This document shows, in pieces, positions 8,462-17,757 of a stretch of 64,000 nucleotides of DNA. The notes beneath the pieces were generated by a model. That model was not told the DNA's origin. It searched no databases and saw only the letters and a list, made by a program, of their open reading frames with translations. Position 1 is the stretch's first letter. Every line of letters begins with the position of its first letter. Source of the stretch: Flectonema sp. DT1601 (lineage: Eukaryota > Euglenozoa > Diplonemea > Diplonemida > Diplonemidae). The position numbers were made by a program, and so were the translations under genes. The stretch covers positions 682,001 to 746,000 of the forward strand of contig OZ025794.1 in the NCBI GenBank assembly GCA_964019425.1, read 5' to 3'.

Positions 8462-9580
8462 ATGGAAATGCAAAGCATTACATCCGGCCTTAGTCTTAAC
8501 GAGGAGGAGTTTGCAGATGCAGAGGAAGTGTTATTATCTCCTGTTGCCGTGTCAAATACGAATCTCAGATACGATCCCTGCGGAGGATGTAACTCCGAAG
8601 TAGTTAAATGGCTGCAAGGAAAAGATGAAGGAATGACAGCAGGTGATCACATCCATACAGATAATTCAATAAGTCATCATGGAGTGTACCTCGGTAATGG
8701 TATGGTTGCTCACTATTGCTCTGGTGGCAGAGACAGTGCCACGAAAAAGATTGCATCCTCGACATCAGCTCCTCACTGTGACATGGCTGTCAGAATTACC
8801 TGTTTGCACTCCTTCGTTTCGTCTGGTATCAACATAAAAAAAGTTGAATACAATGACGAGGGCTTTTTTGAGAAAAGTTGCGTGGCGCGCATTGCTGTCC
8901 AAGCAGTTGGTGAAGAGGGGTTTTCGCTGATGTGGAATAACTGCGAGCACTTTTCTCGTTACTGTACCACAGGGAACAGGGAAAGCATGCAGATTAAATT
9001 TATCAAAAATACCAGCCAATCGGGACTTGCAGCGACTGCAGGGGCGGCTGGGGGCGGTGCTATTGTTTCTGCAACCTGTACAACTACAGCCCCAACTGTT
9101 GCAGGAAGCCAATATTTAGGAGGAGTAGCACAAAGTATAATGAGTCATACTACACTTGGAGGTATCCTCAGCTCTGGTGGTCTTGCAACTGGTACTTCAA
9201 TCATACCTGCTGGTATTGCTATTTTTTCAGCCGGACTTGTAGGCGGAGCCATAGTTGGAGCTGCTTCATTCTTTGCCGGATCTCATTTATCATCGTCTCG
9301 TGTCAGCATTTTTACTGCTGTTCATTTCTTTTGGGATTCTGATACTGACATCCCACCTGATCCTCTGAAAGAGGGATTGCCTGTTTATGGTCCAAACACC
9401 TTCAATGTTTCCGCTCTTGATCGTCCTGCGCTTGTGTCAGACGTACTTGAATTAAAGGCGACGGAGTCTGCATTACTGTGGTGTGGTGATAAAGAAAAAT
9501 ACATTCCTGTTGATAATGGTGACCCCTTGGGTGAACCTCGTCCGTTAACATTCATTATTGTTAGGCATACTGAGTACTGA
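8462..9580 (+). CDS. LRAT-domain (NlpC/P60-like) protein with hydrophobic tail
   Basis: 372 residues from the ATG at 8462, which follows TTTTTTATGTGACTCAG by 12 nt. Residues about 60-165 hold an LRAT-type fold. There is GDHI followed by SHHGVYLGNGMVAHY with the catalytic histidine, and NCEHFSRYC with the catalytic cysteine in the family's NCEHF motif. LRAT proteins are thiol acyltransferases or phospholipases acting on membrane lipids. A Gly/Ala/Ser-rich hydrophobic region (about 183-275) follows, probably membrane-inserting helices. A C-terminal acidic and hydrophobic domain of about 90 residues comes last; I do not recognise it. The active-site motifs are intact. The substrate is not predictable from sequence. 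The terminal repeat of the DNA element just upstream is only 40 bp from the ATG. Confidence 0.75.
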   Translation: MEMQSITSGLSLNEEEFADAEEVLLSPVAVSNTNLRYDPCGGCNSEVVKWLQGKDEGMTAGDHIHTDNSISHHGVYLGNGMVAHYCSGGRDSATKKIASSTSAPHCDMAVRITCLHSFVSSGINIKKVEYNDEGFFEKSCVARIAVQAVGEEGFSLMWNNCEHFSRYCTTGNRESMQIKFIKNTSQSGLAATAGAAGGGAIVSATCTTTAPTVAGSQYLGGVAQSIMSHTTLGGILSSGGLATGTSIIPAGIAIFSAGLVGGAIVGAASFFAGSHLSSSRVSIFTAVHFFWDSDTDIPPDPLKEGLPVYGPNTFNVSALDRPALVSDVLELKATESALLWCGDKEKYIPVDNGDPLGEPRPLTFIIVRHTEY

Positions 9581-9827
9581 GTACCGAGTTGTGTTTGTTT
9601 CTTACATCATTCGATGTATATTTCCTACGACTTGCCCTATCTTGTGAATTAAGAGATTTGCCTTTCAATTACTTTTCTATCCCTTACACAATGTTTTTTA
9701 TTAAAAATCGCCTTTCAAACTGTCGCGTTGGTTATCGTGGCACTATCCTTCAATATTCGGTCACTGTAATGTTTTTTAGATTCAAACTTGCTTTGTTGTT
9801 AACAGTTTACCTTACACAAAACTAAAA

Positions 9828-10099
9828 ATGAACACTTTGGCGGCAATTGGGCAGGCTTTCGGGATACTCGCTACACCTGAACCTCCTCCACCACCACCTC
9901 CAAGAAATGCAGTTGATGGTATTGATAACAGTAAGTCAGCATCCATGGTGAAGATCCATCGTCCTGTTGGACACGGAATGAACTACAGGTATCACGACAA
10001 CGATGTATGTGAACTTTTTATTTACCCGTTCGTTTCTAATATTGAAATACATGAATAAAATAGGATGGAATGCTGCTAGTTGGAGTACTGAAGCATTAG
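9828..10099 (+). CDS. Small proline-rich protein, two exons
   Basis: Exons 9828-10004 and 10064-10099; the intron (59 bp) starts GTATGT and ends AATAG. The joined frame gives 70 residues. It has a hydrophobic start (MNTLAAIGQAFGILATPE), a run of eight prolines with one interruption, and a tail in which HDND joins DGMLLVGVLKH. The codon phase is kept exactly across the junction. A GTTAACAG acceptor-like site lies 24 nt before the ATG. I recognise no domain. It is comparable in size and style to the small spliced gene at 1661, but the sequences are not similar. The splice junction is the main support. Confidence 0.5.
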
Positions 10100-10966
10100 C
10101 TGAATTGAGGGAAAGTGTTTTCTTATATTTGGTTATAGTGATTTACACGACACTTTTGAAATTTATTTTTCATTTCTGGTAGTTACAGCCAAGTGGCTTC
10201 TCGCAATCCGTCGCTGCTTTTTTTGCTCAGTGAAAAATATAGATATCTTTACATTTCATCCTATTTCTTCAAAACAGGAAACTCACTTGTAATAATGTAA
10301 TGTGGTCTTTTGTACATGAAATCCAGGTGTTTGAGTTTGTTTCTTCTCAACATTTTTTACCTTGAGGGCCTGCATCAGTTGCGGAGATTGTAATTTAAAA
10401 GTACACTAAAATATGATACAGTGACTAACTAAGACGGCCTTGTTCAAGTCTTGGTGATCCTCCTTCACTATGTTGAACTCTTCAAGTTCGTCACAGTATT
10501 GTTTCATAGCACTGCTCAAGAATTTTGCAAAGCAGCTCCTGTTCAGCCTATTAAGTACATCAGATGCTTTGCAACTGATGTACTTAATAGGCTGAACAGG
10601 AGGCCGTCGAAGCTGATCAAACTCGAGTGATGAAAAACCACTCAGAGCTTATCACTATTGTTTCTTACGCTCTTTGTTACCTCCTGGAAAGGAGCATTTG
10701 CGCTACTAATTATTAATTCAGTTATTGTGATATACATACTACTACTACTTTATTTGTTTTGATTCAAGTGTTTTGAGTGTTATAATACTGTCCAGTTGCG
10801 AACACACTCAAGATTGATTCTCGTGCTGCATCTTTATCTTATTTTACAGTTGTACAGATTAAGGATGAATGCGAGATAAGAACTTCTATTCTTGTTTCCA
10901 AGGGTTTTGATCTTGTATAGTTATTGAGTAGTTCTTTATAAGTCCTTTGATCACTCAGATAGCAAT
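10100..10966 (+). other. Intergenic flank holding a large hairpin and the arm junction
   Basis: No gene was recognised. The stretch contains the 28-bp-stem hairpin at 10536-10602 and the start of the long inverted-repeat arm at 10625. It ends with a CCTTTGATCACTCAG acceptor-like site 8 nt before the cyclase ATG. Confidence 0.55.
10536..10602. repeat. Perfect 28-bp-stem hairpin
   Basis: Two perfectly complementary 28-nt halves (10536-10563 and 10575-10602) surround an 11-nt loop. It would form a very stable RNA hairpin or DNA cruciform. It lies 22 bp outside the left end of the 2.9-kb inverted repeat and has no copy at the right-hand junction. Confidence 0.9.
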
Positions 10967-12676
10967 ATGCTGAAGTCAATCATTGACTGCCTCTTTGGGC
11001 CTTGCCTTCGTAGAGCTATAAGTGCAAGTGATTCCCCAGGGCAGGTCAAGAGGAAGAAGTTAATGATTGTCCTGACAACTTTTGCAGCAGCTGTTACAGT
11101 AAGCGCTATAATGCTAGCCTATGAGAAGAAGATATTAGTTGTTGCGGTAAATATTATACTTTTAATCTTAAGTATTATTTTGCTAATATTGTTGATCGTG
11201 TTTAAAATGGATTTGACGGATTTCTTACTCGAGGTATTCTGCGGCATTATAATTCTCGGCATATCTGTGCTGGACATTGATTCGGCAATGCTTCAAGAAA
11301 ATCCTAGGTGGCCTATGTTTGTCATCGTTGTTGACGTTCTTCTCGTCTGCGAGGCTCCGATGAGGGCAACTGTTGGAGTTGTGTGTTGGTGTTGTCTGCA
11401 CCTTATACTAATTAGTATAGAGTCTACCTATAGGTTCGGTCTCTTTGACTTACAGTATCAGCACTATTCACAGGAACACCGTCGTGAAAGGTTCGATTGT
11501 GAGAAACTTCCCTGTAACATTCCAATTGATATTTCTGTTGCGGCCCTCACATCTCAGTTTATGGTCTTTCTGATGGACTTCTTCTGCACACGCGGGTTCG
11601 CCGCAGCTCTCTTGGAAGAAAAGAACAACATCCTGGCATCTGTTGATGCTGCGAATGCAATCGCAACTTCACTTTCGAGATTCGATCTTGAGCAGGCTAC
11701 GAGCTTGTTGGAAGATGCAGATATTCCTGGGGGACTGAGAGATGCTTTGGAGCAGATTCTATCGAACCTCCACACATATAGACCTTACTTGCCGCAGTCT
11801 TGTATTCCTGCTTGCTACTCCTCCTCTAGCAGTAGTAGTGAAGAAACAAAAATGTCAAATAGTACATTAAGTACTGCTCAAAGTATCGTAAAAAATGTAG
11901 GAAGGAAGTTTGGGTGTGTTAGTGCTTCCTTGCTGGTCGCAAACATCCGCAATTCGTTTGCAGTACTGCAGCACTCTCAGGATTCCTTTTCAGGTCTCAT
12001 CTCTGATATGATTAGTGCGACGTCTGATGTCATTGTTAAGCATCGAGGAACACTTGACCTGTTCCTGGGGGATCGTGTCTTTGCGAACTTTGGTGGTACG
12101 AGAGCCCACATGAGCCATCCCAAGTCGTGTACGGATGCTGCGATGGCGATCACAAAACTCGCAAATCCGATGTTGGGTCCCTACCGGGAGATGGTGAGTG
12201 AAAGTCTTTCTATGAACATCGGGATGGCTTCTGGAAAGCTTGTGTGTGGAGATCTCGGTAATAAAAGCATATTGCGATTCAGCGTTATTGGAAAACTTTC
12301 TCTCTTGGTTGGTGTTGTTGAAAGGGTTGCATCGATCAAGGGAGTTCCGATGCTTACAGAAGTAGGTTTGTATCATGCAGTAAAGCACACTGCTGAGATT
12401 CGTGTGCACCTTCAAACGGTTCTTCATGATGACACTGAGCATATGCTTTATGAATTGATACCAAAGAAGGATGTCGAAGAAACCGAATGGATGTATCAAC
12501 TCCAGCAGTCAGGATGCGGTGAGTGGGACGCTTTCAATGTTGCTGCTACAACAATGTTGAAAGGTGACACAAAGCCTGATCTTAGTTGTATAGTGATCCA
12601 GGGTGAAATAGCTGAGCAACTTTACAAGTTCAGTAAAAATGGACGTCCTGAGCCATTGGCGATTACGAAAAGGTAG
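10967..12676 (+). CDS. Membrane class III nucleotidyl-cyclase-like protein (left copy)
   Basis: 569 residues, intronless. The N-terminal half has about six hydrophobic segments (for example residues 25-45, 48-72, 78-98). A short linker with a serine run follows. Residues about 315-490 resemble a class III cyclase domain: LDLFLGDRVFANFGG, SMNIGMASGKLVCGDLG and RFSVIGKLSLLVGVVERV sit where adenylyl/guanylyl cyclases have their metal, dimer-wing and transition-state segments. The second metal aspartate (LGD) is present. The first is asparagine (VAN326IRNSF), and the usual V-N-x-A-x-R segment reads LLVGVVER. It may therefore be weak, heterodimeric or catalytically dead. Start 8 nt after ACTCAG. 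An apparently identical copy lies on the other strand at 19468-21177. Confidence 0.75.
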   Translation: MLKSIIDCLFGPCLRRAISASDSPGQVKRKKLMIVLTTFAAAVTVSAIMLAYEKKILVVAVNIILLILSIILLILLIVFKMDLTDFLLEVFCGIIILGISVLDIDSAMLQENPRWPMFVIVVDVLLVCEAPMRATVGVVCWCCLHLILISIESTYRFGLFDLQYQHYSQEHRRERFDCEKLPCNIPIDISVAALTSQFMVFLMDFFCTRGFAAALLEEKNNILASVDAANAIATSLSRFDLEQATSLLEDADIPGGLRDALEQILSNLHTYRPYLPQSCIPACYSSSSSSSEETKMSNSTLSTAQSIVKNVGRKFGCVSASLLVANIRNSFAVLQHSQDSFSGLISDMISATSDVIVKHRGTLDLFLGDRVFANFGGTRAHMSHPKSCTDAAMAITKLANPMLGPYREMVSESLSMNIGMASGKLVCGDLGNKSILRFSVIGKLSLLVGVVERVASIKGVPMLTEVGLYHAVKHTAEIRVHLQTVLHDDTEHMLYELIPKKDVEETEWMYQLQQSGCGEWDAFNVAATTMLKGDTKPDLSCIVIQGEIAEQLYKFSKNGRPEPLAITKR

Positions 12677-12815
12677 GCACTTTGTGAGTTTTATTGAAAA
12701 ATTATCACTTACGTGATTGGTTTCTTGTTTGTCTTCCATTCCCGTGCTCTAATTGAGGGCCCATTTTTATAAAAGCTTCCGAAAACCATTTACACCCAAA
12801 AACGAGTTGTTTATT

Positions 12816-12935
12816 TATTACGTCATTTTTATTTGATGTAAATTATATTAACCAAGCAGGGGAAGAAAATTATGCGGCGATTCTCATGTATCCAAGATGA
12901 AGTAAAGAGTGAAGCCGATGAAGAATGACGTAATA
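12816..12935. repeat. 120-bp block with 12-bp perfect inverted ends (left arm)
   Basis: TATTACGTCATT at 12816-12827 is repeated inverted at 12924-12935. It could be a tiny inverted-repeat element or paired CRE-like sites. The mirror copy is at 19209-19328 in the right arm. No coding potential. Confidence 0.4.
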
Positions 12936-13566
12936 TTTGGGAGCCCCTGCCTTCAACCCCAGAGGGAGTTCCATAAATCCTCGGAACCTGATCAGAACGT
13001 AGAAGCTGTGCTGTTTGTTTCACATTTGTTGGTGTATTTTAAGATTGTTCTGCAAGTCCTGATCACTTCTGGAAGACGAACTTCTGAAGGCATTCAACAA
13101 AAATGCCGACCAACATGGGGCGCCGGCGATGACGCTGATTCTTCCTTACAAGCCACCAGATGAGGGGGTCATCTGAAAACGGCTGTGACTGGGTTCATTT
13201 CGACCTGGTGATTGGGGGAAAGACATGAACCCACTTGGCAATGGAAGTGCATCAAGATGGGGCGAGACCGCAAGGCAGAACAAAGAGACACGCATCCCTA
13301 CAACGAAGGAGGAGATATCTTTACCCACCTAAGATGTTTCACACAAACTGTGGTGCAGATTACTTCTGCGCAGGGTTGTGCCAGGCCCATTCGGTTTGAC
13401 GGGCACCGGCCCCACCACTACGCCAATTAAAAAATAAATCCTCTCAAAATGGAAAATCGGGTTAAAAATTTAGTGCTTACCCAAGCGAGAGAATAGGAAG
13501 ATTTTAAAACTAGAAGAAACTCACAGCAGTTCATAAACACTTATGAATGTGTGCCTTGTGTGAACT
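12936..13566. other. Non-coding inner part of the left arm
   Basis: Cyclase 3' flank up to the inner junction. Short frames here look like chance. It contains one copy (13348-13425) of a structured motif, with a GCAGATTACTTCTGC stem, that recurs in diverged form at 14287-14350 in the spacer. Confidence 0.4.
13348..13425. repeat. Diverged structured repeat, copy 1
   Basis: Shares CTGTGGTGCAGATTACTTCT and a following G-rich, TTCG-containing block with 14287-14350. Both copies keep the short GCAGA/TCTGC stem. The second keeps a GACGG-GACA-CCGTC hairpin. It may be part of an RNA or of an rDNA spacer repeat; no known RNA was recognised. A mirror copy lies in the right arm at about 18719-18796. 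Confidence 0.4.
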
Positions 13567-14534
13567 CTTCTCTCCTGTCTCAGAATGTACCTTTCACGGT
13601 TTTCGAAGAGAGAGAGACAGGAAACAGACAGAGATTTATCCCCTGGACTAAAAAGCAAAACTAATTTATTTCTGCCAAAGGCTATGAACCATTGGTTCCC
13701 TTGCAACATATTTCTCATTACCTGAGTGCTGTACACTCAGAGGTTGCTTCTTGTAGGGACTTTAAAACAGGTTTTTACCAGGTTTGCGGCTACTTCTCTT
13801 TTTAGTTTCTTTGATTATCAAAGGCTTTTTGGGAAACAGGTGAGCTTGAAATTCTTGGTTCAGCTTGGCCTGCAGGGAAGATCGGCACATTAATGTTCTT
13901 GACCTCGGTGATCATCTCACAATTTGGGTTGACAACACCACGGTCTGTGGTTTAGAAAAAAGATGTGTTCGTTATTAACAAGTTCCTTGGCATGAGCTTA
14001 AGAGAAAACTCCGAAAACATTCTCTTTCTTAGTAACTTCTTTTTTAATGTTTTCTTAATTTCCTCAGGACAGAAGGAGAGGGACCAGACATGACTCAAAA
14101 CAGATGTTACTTAATTGAATGAACAAGTCTGAGATTTTCCAAACAATGACACCCCATCCCTGCAGAGGCATCCACAAACACTTCGGTAATTAGCCTTCCT
14201 ATACTGTATGCACCTGGGAAAGAGAAGTATACTTAATTGAATGAACATGCAGTTAACAAGTCTGAGATCACTTAGAAGAATCTACACTGTGGTGCAGATT
14301 ACTTCTGCGTAGGGGTTGTACGGGCCGTTTCGATTCGACGGGACACCGTCACCTTCGGCAGTCCTCCCTCATTCTACTCAGGCATAATTATCCTCTCCTT
14401 CTGCACAGCACCGATCCACATTTCCAGTTCCCTCCTTACTGGATGGGGCAATTTTAGTACCTGCTGTACTTGTAGGGTCTTGTTGCAACTGGTTTCCTCC
14501 GTACCTCAATGTGTCTGAAAGAGAGCTGACACCC
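13567..14534. other. Spacer sequence next to rRNA fragments
   Basis: No supported gene. It contains two copies of ACTTAATTGAATGAACA followed by AGTCTGAGA (about 14109 and 14231) and copy 2 of the structured motif (14287-14350). A short minus-strand stretch near 13830-13950 reads open with an acceptor-like CAG before it, but no protein was recognised. Probably intergenic or rDNA-spacer DNA. Confidence 0.35.
14287..14350. repeat. Diverged structured repeat, copy 2
   Basis: Relative of 13348-13425, lying outside the inverted arms. The first 27 nt are nearly identical; the rest is diverged but keeps hairpin potential. Confidence 0.4.
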
Positions 14535-15296
14535 CTGCATGCTTGGCCAGCCTGCTTATCAGCCCTTCTGAGAGTCCTGCTCTTGGTCCGATGCCAGAAC
14601 TTCCAACACTTATCGCACCCAGTCGAAACTTATTTCTCCTTTTCCCTTGCCCAGGCCCGAAATCTTCTCCACACCGCCTGCTTGCTGTTGTCTTTGAGGC
14701 CCACATCTTCTCTAGTGTTTCTTGAAGTCGGCACTTCTTTGCCGCTTCTTTGCCCCCTCGGGGCATCCCTCCATCATGTTCAGCAGGATTCTTCCAACAT
14801 TGTTTTTTCCTAATTCTTCTGAGGGCATTGTATCCTGACTGTGGATTTGCTTCCATCTCCCTTCCGCTGGGGATCCTCGGACTGCGGATTTTATATTGTT
14901 GTCCGGGCCTCGAACGATCGATTATGGATCTTCTTAACCTTGTTCGTGGCCGGCCGTCCTTCAATACCTGTTTTGAGCGCTTCTGCATAAGTCTTGCTGG
15001 TTTCCTTAACTTCAACCTTGGTAATGGAGTGTTGCTAATACTTGCATACTCCTGTACTCTACCTTCGTCTTGGGAGTACTGTTGTTACTTGCAGGGTCCG
15101 GTCGGCTGGTCACTTCGCGAACCCTCTCCCGTTTCCCGATGCTGGGTTCCCCCCTTTCCATTTTGGTTGCTGCAGCTTCACATATTTGTTCCTCTTAGCT
15201 ATGGCGTTTGCCTTCTCCAACAGGTCTTCCGATGCCACTTTCATTACCATCTCCAGCTCGGATCTCTTCGTCCCATCCTTGCAGAAGTAATGCTGC
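14535..15296. repeat. 762-bp direct repeat, copy 1
   Basis: Matches 16313-17074 at a constant offset of 1,778; frames across it translate identically. It starts CTGCATGC and ends ATGCTGC. On the minus strand it carries Lys/Arg/Gln-rich open stretches (one of 169 codons at 14506-15015), with a feel of retroelement ORF1 or an rDNA-inserted element, but no diagnostic domain such as a CCHC knuckle or reverse transcriptase. It looks degenerate; family not assigned. Confidence 0.7.
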
Positions 15297-15617
15297 AAGT
15301 AACACTTCGAGGAGCCTTGTTGTTCCGAGGGTTTGAGCTTTATGGCCAGTTCCTACGGTTCGTCCCCTACCCACTTGTGGGTGGGGGGCACTACCCGGAT
15401 GTGAATTTGATGCAGGGTCTTTGTAAGGTACTAGTGATTCCGGATTTTGTGGGTAAGAATTCTGTGGCATTTTCCTTCTTCCACTTTCTTCAACCAACTT
15501 CCCCAGCCAAATAAAATTCCTTACGGAGTTTTGTTCTTAGGGGGGGGGGGGGGGGGGGGGTGAGAGTGGGGGAGGGGGGTCACACAATTTTTACCCCCAG
15601 ATCCGGGGGGGGGGGGT
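15297..15617. other. Continuation past repeat 1, ending in G runs
   Basis: The minus-strand open stretch continues to about 15497. From 15541 there is a run of 20 G, and another 12-G run at about 15605-15616, within G-rich sequence. G runs of this kind can be rDNA spacer, quadruplex-forming DNA or base-calling trouble. No gene. Confidence 0.5.
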
Positions 15618-16231
15618 GTGCCCAATATAGGGGGGTAGTAGTCTTGGACCACTGCCTACTATATTGCTTGGACAACCCCTACTTACTTAGGCATGGGACA
15701 CAGTTACTAAGGCGAGACAACTTTCATAAGGCATTTCAATGGAGGACGCAGTCGGTCATGGAAGTCATAACCAACTTAGTTAATTATGTGACTCGTCTAC
15801 TGACACGGCTAACATAGCTGGCTAAGCTTCGTCTCGGTGCGGAGCCCCTGAAGAACCTCAGGGAACTTTTAGGGCAGCCACGCTATGCTGAGGACAGTCA
15901 CGGTAGTGGTCTGAAGACTACTCATCGTGCATGGTTTCATTACACCCGGCCTTGTGCTAGTGCATTAGAACCATCGAGGACAAATCTCTTTACGGATTCG
16001 TTCCAGGCAGTAGTTATCAGACTTGTCTGAGCTACACACATGCCAATGTATTCTGGAAGGCACGATGGTGAAAACCATCACAAGTTCTATAGAGAAGCTG
16101 CTGCTGACCGAAAGGTTTGGTGGTGACTGCCTCTATCAGAACTGCGGAAAAAAAGAGACAACCAACGTCTTGATGCTTTCAACTCTCGGGTGCGTACTTT
16201 CGGGTACTCCCTGTTGGTTAGAGTAACAAGA
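15618..16231 (+). other. Probable 5' external spacer of an SSU rRNA unit
   Basis: This 0.6 kb of mixed-composition sequence leads directly to the conserved SSU rRNA 5' end, as an rDNA promoter plus external transcribed spacer would. No conserved rRNA motif was recognised inside it, so the assignment is by position only. Confidence 0.35.
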
Positions 16232-16301
16232 AACCTGGTTGATCCTGCCAGTAGTCATATGCTTGTTTCAAGGATTAAGCCATGCAAGTCTCAGAGTAAA
16301 T
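16232..16301 (+). rRNA. SSU (18S) rRNA, 5' fragment only
   Basis: Starts AACCTGGTTGATCCTGCCAG, the universal eukaryotic SSU 5' end, and continues with GTCATATGCTTGT and a variant of AAGCCATGCATGTCTAAG. After about 70-80 nt the match stops and copy 2 of the 762-bp direct repeat begins at 16313. The rest of the SSU is absent from the window. Confidence 0.9.
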
Positions 16302-16312
16302 GGATCACATTG

Positions 16313-17074
16313 CTGCATGCTTGGCCAGCCTGCTTATCAGCCCTTCTGAGAGTCCTGCTCTTGGTCCGATGCCAGAACTTCCAACACTTATCGCACCCAG
16401 TCGAAACTTATTTCTCCTTTTCCCTTGCCCAGGCCCGAAATCTTCTCCACACCGCCTGCTTGCTGTTGTCTTTGAGGCCCACATCTTCTCTAGTGTTTCT
16501 TGAAGTCGGCACTTCTTTGCCGCTTCTTTGCCCCCTCGGGGCATCCCTCCATCATGTTCAGCAGGATTCTTCCAACATTGTTTTTTCCTAATTCTTCTGA
16601 GGGCATTGTATCCTGACTGTGGATTTGCTTCCATCTCCCTTCCGCTGGGGATCCTCGGACTGCGGATTTTATATTGTTGTCCGGGCCTCGAACGATCGAT
16701 TATGGATCTTCTTAACCTTGTTCGTGGCCGGCCGTCCTTCAATACCTGTTTTGAGCGCTTCTGCATAAGTCTTGCTGGTTTCCTTAACTTCAACCTTGGT
16801 AATGGAGTGTTGCTAATACTTGCATACTCCTGTACTCTACCTTCGTCTTGGGAGTACTGTTGTTACTTGCAGGGTCCGGTCGGCTGGTCACTTCGCGAAC
16901 CCTCTCCCGTTTCCCGATGCTGGGTTCCCCCCTTTCCATTTTGGTTGCTGCAGCTTCACATATTTGTTCCTCTTAGCTATGGCGTTTGCCTTCTCCAACA
17001 GGTCTTCCGATGCCACTTTCATTACCATCTCCAGCTCGGATCTCTTCGTCCCATCCTTGCAGAAGTAATGCTGC
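16313..17074. repeat. 762-bp direct repeat, copy 2
   Basis: Same sequence as 14535-15296. Here its left end abuts the truncated SSU fragment and its right end leads into unrelated sequence. The two copies differ only in their flanks, so the repeat has been duplicated or assembled across this junction. Confidence 0.7.
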
Positions 17075-17382
17075 TCCAACAAATACCTAACTCTACGAAG
17101 TGGGGGTTTTCTTATGCTACTACATATTCGACCCCGAGTATAAAGTTTTTCAATTGCTTGAAATAACTGAGAAGTTGCTTAAGTGGCTTCCCCCAACTTT
17201 GTATTCGAGGCTGTTGCATACCTCTCTCTGATCCCATGTCGGTCCTTCCCGAACTCATTGCTGCCCATCTTTTTACATCTCTGGCTGCAGATGGGTCGGT
17301 CACCTCCTGTGTTGCTTATTCTTCTTCCGTCTTTGGTGCTTGAGCTACTGGCCCTTGCTGAGTTGTTAGGCCTTCTTCAGTC
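17075..17382. other. Linker between repeat 2 and LSU fragment
   Basis: About 300 bp with a Gln/Lys/Arg-rich minus-strand open stretch similar in flavour to the direct repeat, so it may be more of the same element. No conserved rRNA motif until about 17383. Confidence 0.35.
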
Positions 17383-17468
17383 GCCAGATAGTAGGTAGGA
17401 AGGAATCTCATTGGTCCATTCATGCGCGTCTTTAATTAGAAGACGAGGCATTTGGCTACCTTAAGGGG

Positions 17469-17501
<33 letters not shown>

Positions 17502-17721
17502 ACCTGATCTCCCAGCGTTGACATTCAGGGCACTCGCCACCGCTGTGATGAAGCGACATGCTGTGGTTTAATTAACCAGTTGGTGTAGACACGACATGCG
17601 GTCTGACACAGAAGGCTTCCGAGCCCACGAGAGGTCCCGCGAGACCCTTCGCAGACCCTTCAACCTAAACCCATGAAAGAGCCACACCGTTATCCACATG
17701 TGTCCTCGGAGCCAATCCTTT

Positions 17722-17757
<36 letters not shown>

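Larger units (their letters stand above)
10625..13566. repeat. Left arm of a 2,942-bp inverted repeat
   Basis: Matches 18578-21519 in reverse complement; paired coordinates always sum to 32144. Both arm junctions were read base by base, and the encoded 569-residue protein and all minor frames are identical, so divergence is nil or very small. It carries the cyclase-like gene and about 890 bp of 3' flank. Outer junction: the sequence around GAGTGATGAAAAACC. Inner junction: GTGTGAACT. Confidence 0.95.

Noticed and set aside
13840-13960. Minus-strand stretch with faint similarity to ribosomal protein uL14
   Set aside because: Only a few scattered residues match, there is no supported exon structure, and similarity may be chance.
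14506-15015. 169-codon minus-strand frame in the direct repeat as a host gene
   Set aside because: No recognised domain, repeated in the spacer beside broken rRNA genes, and neighbouring frames look decayed; better treated as part of a repeat.
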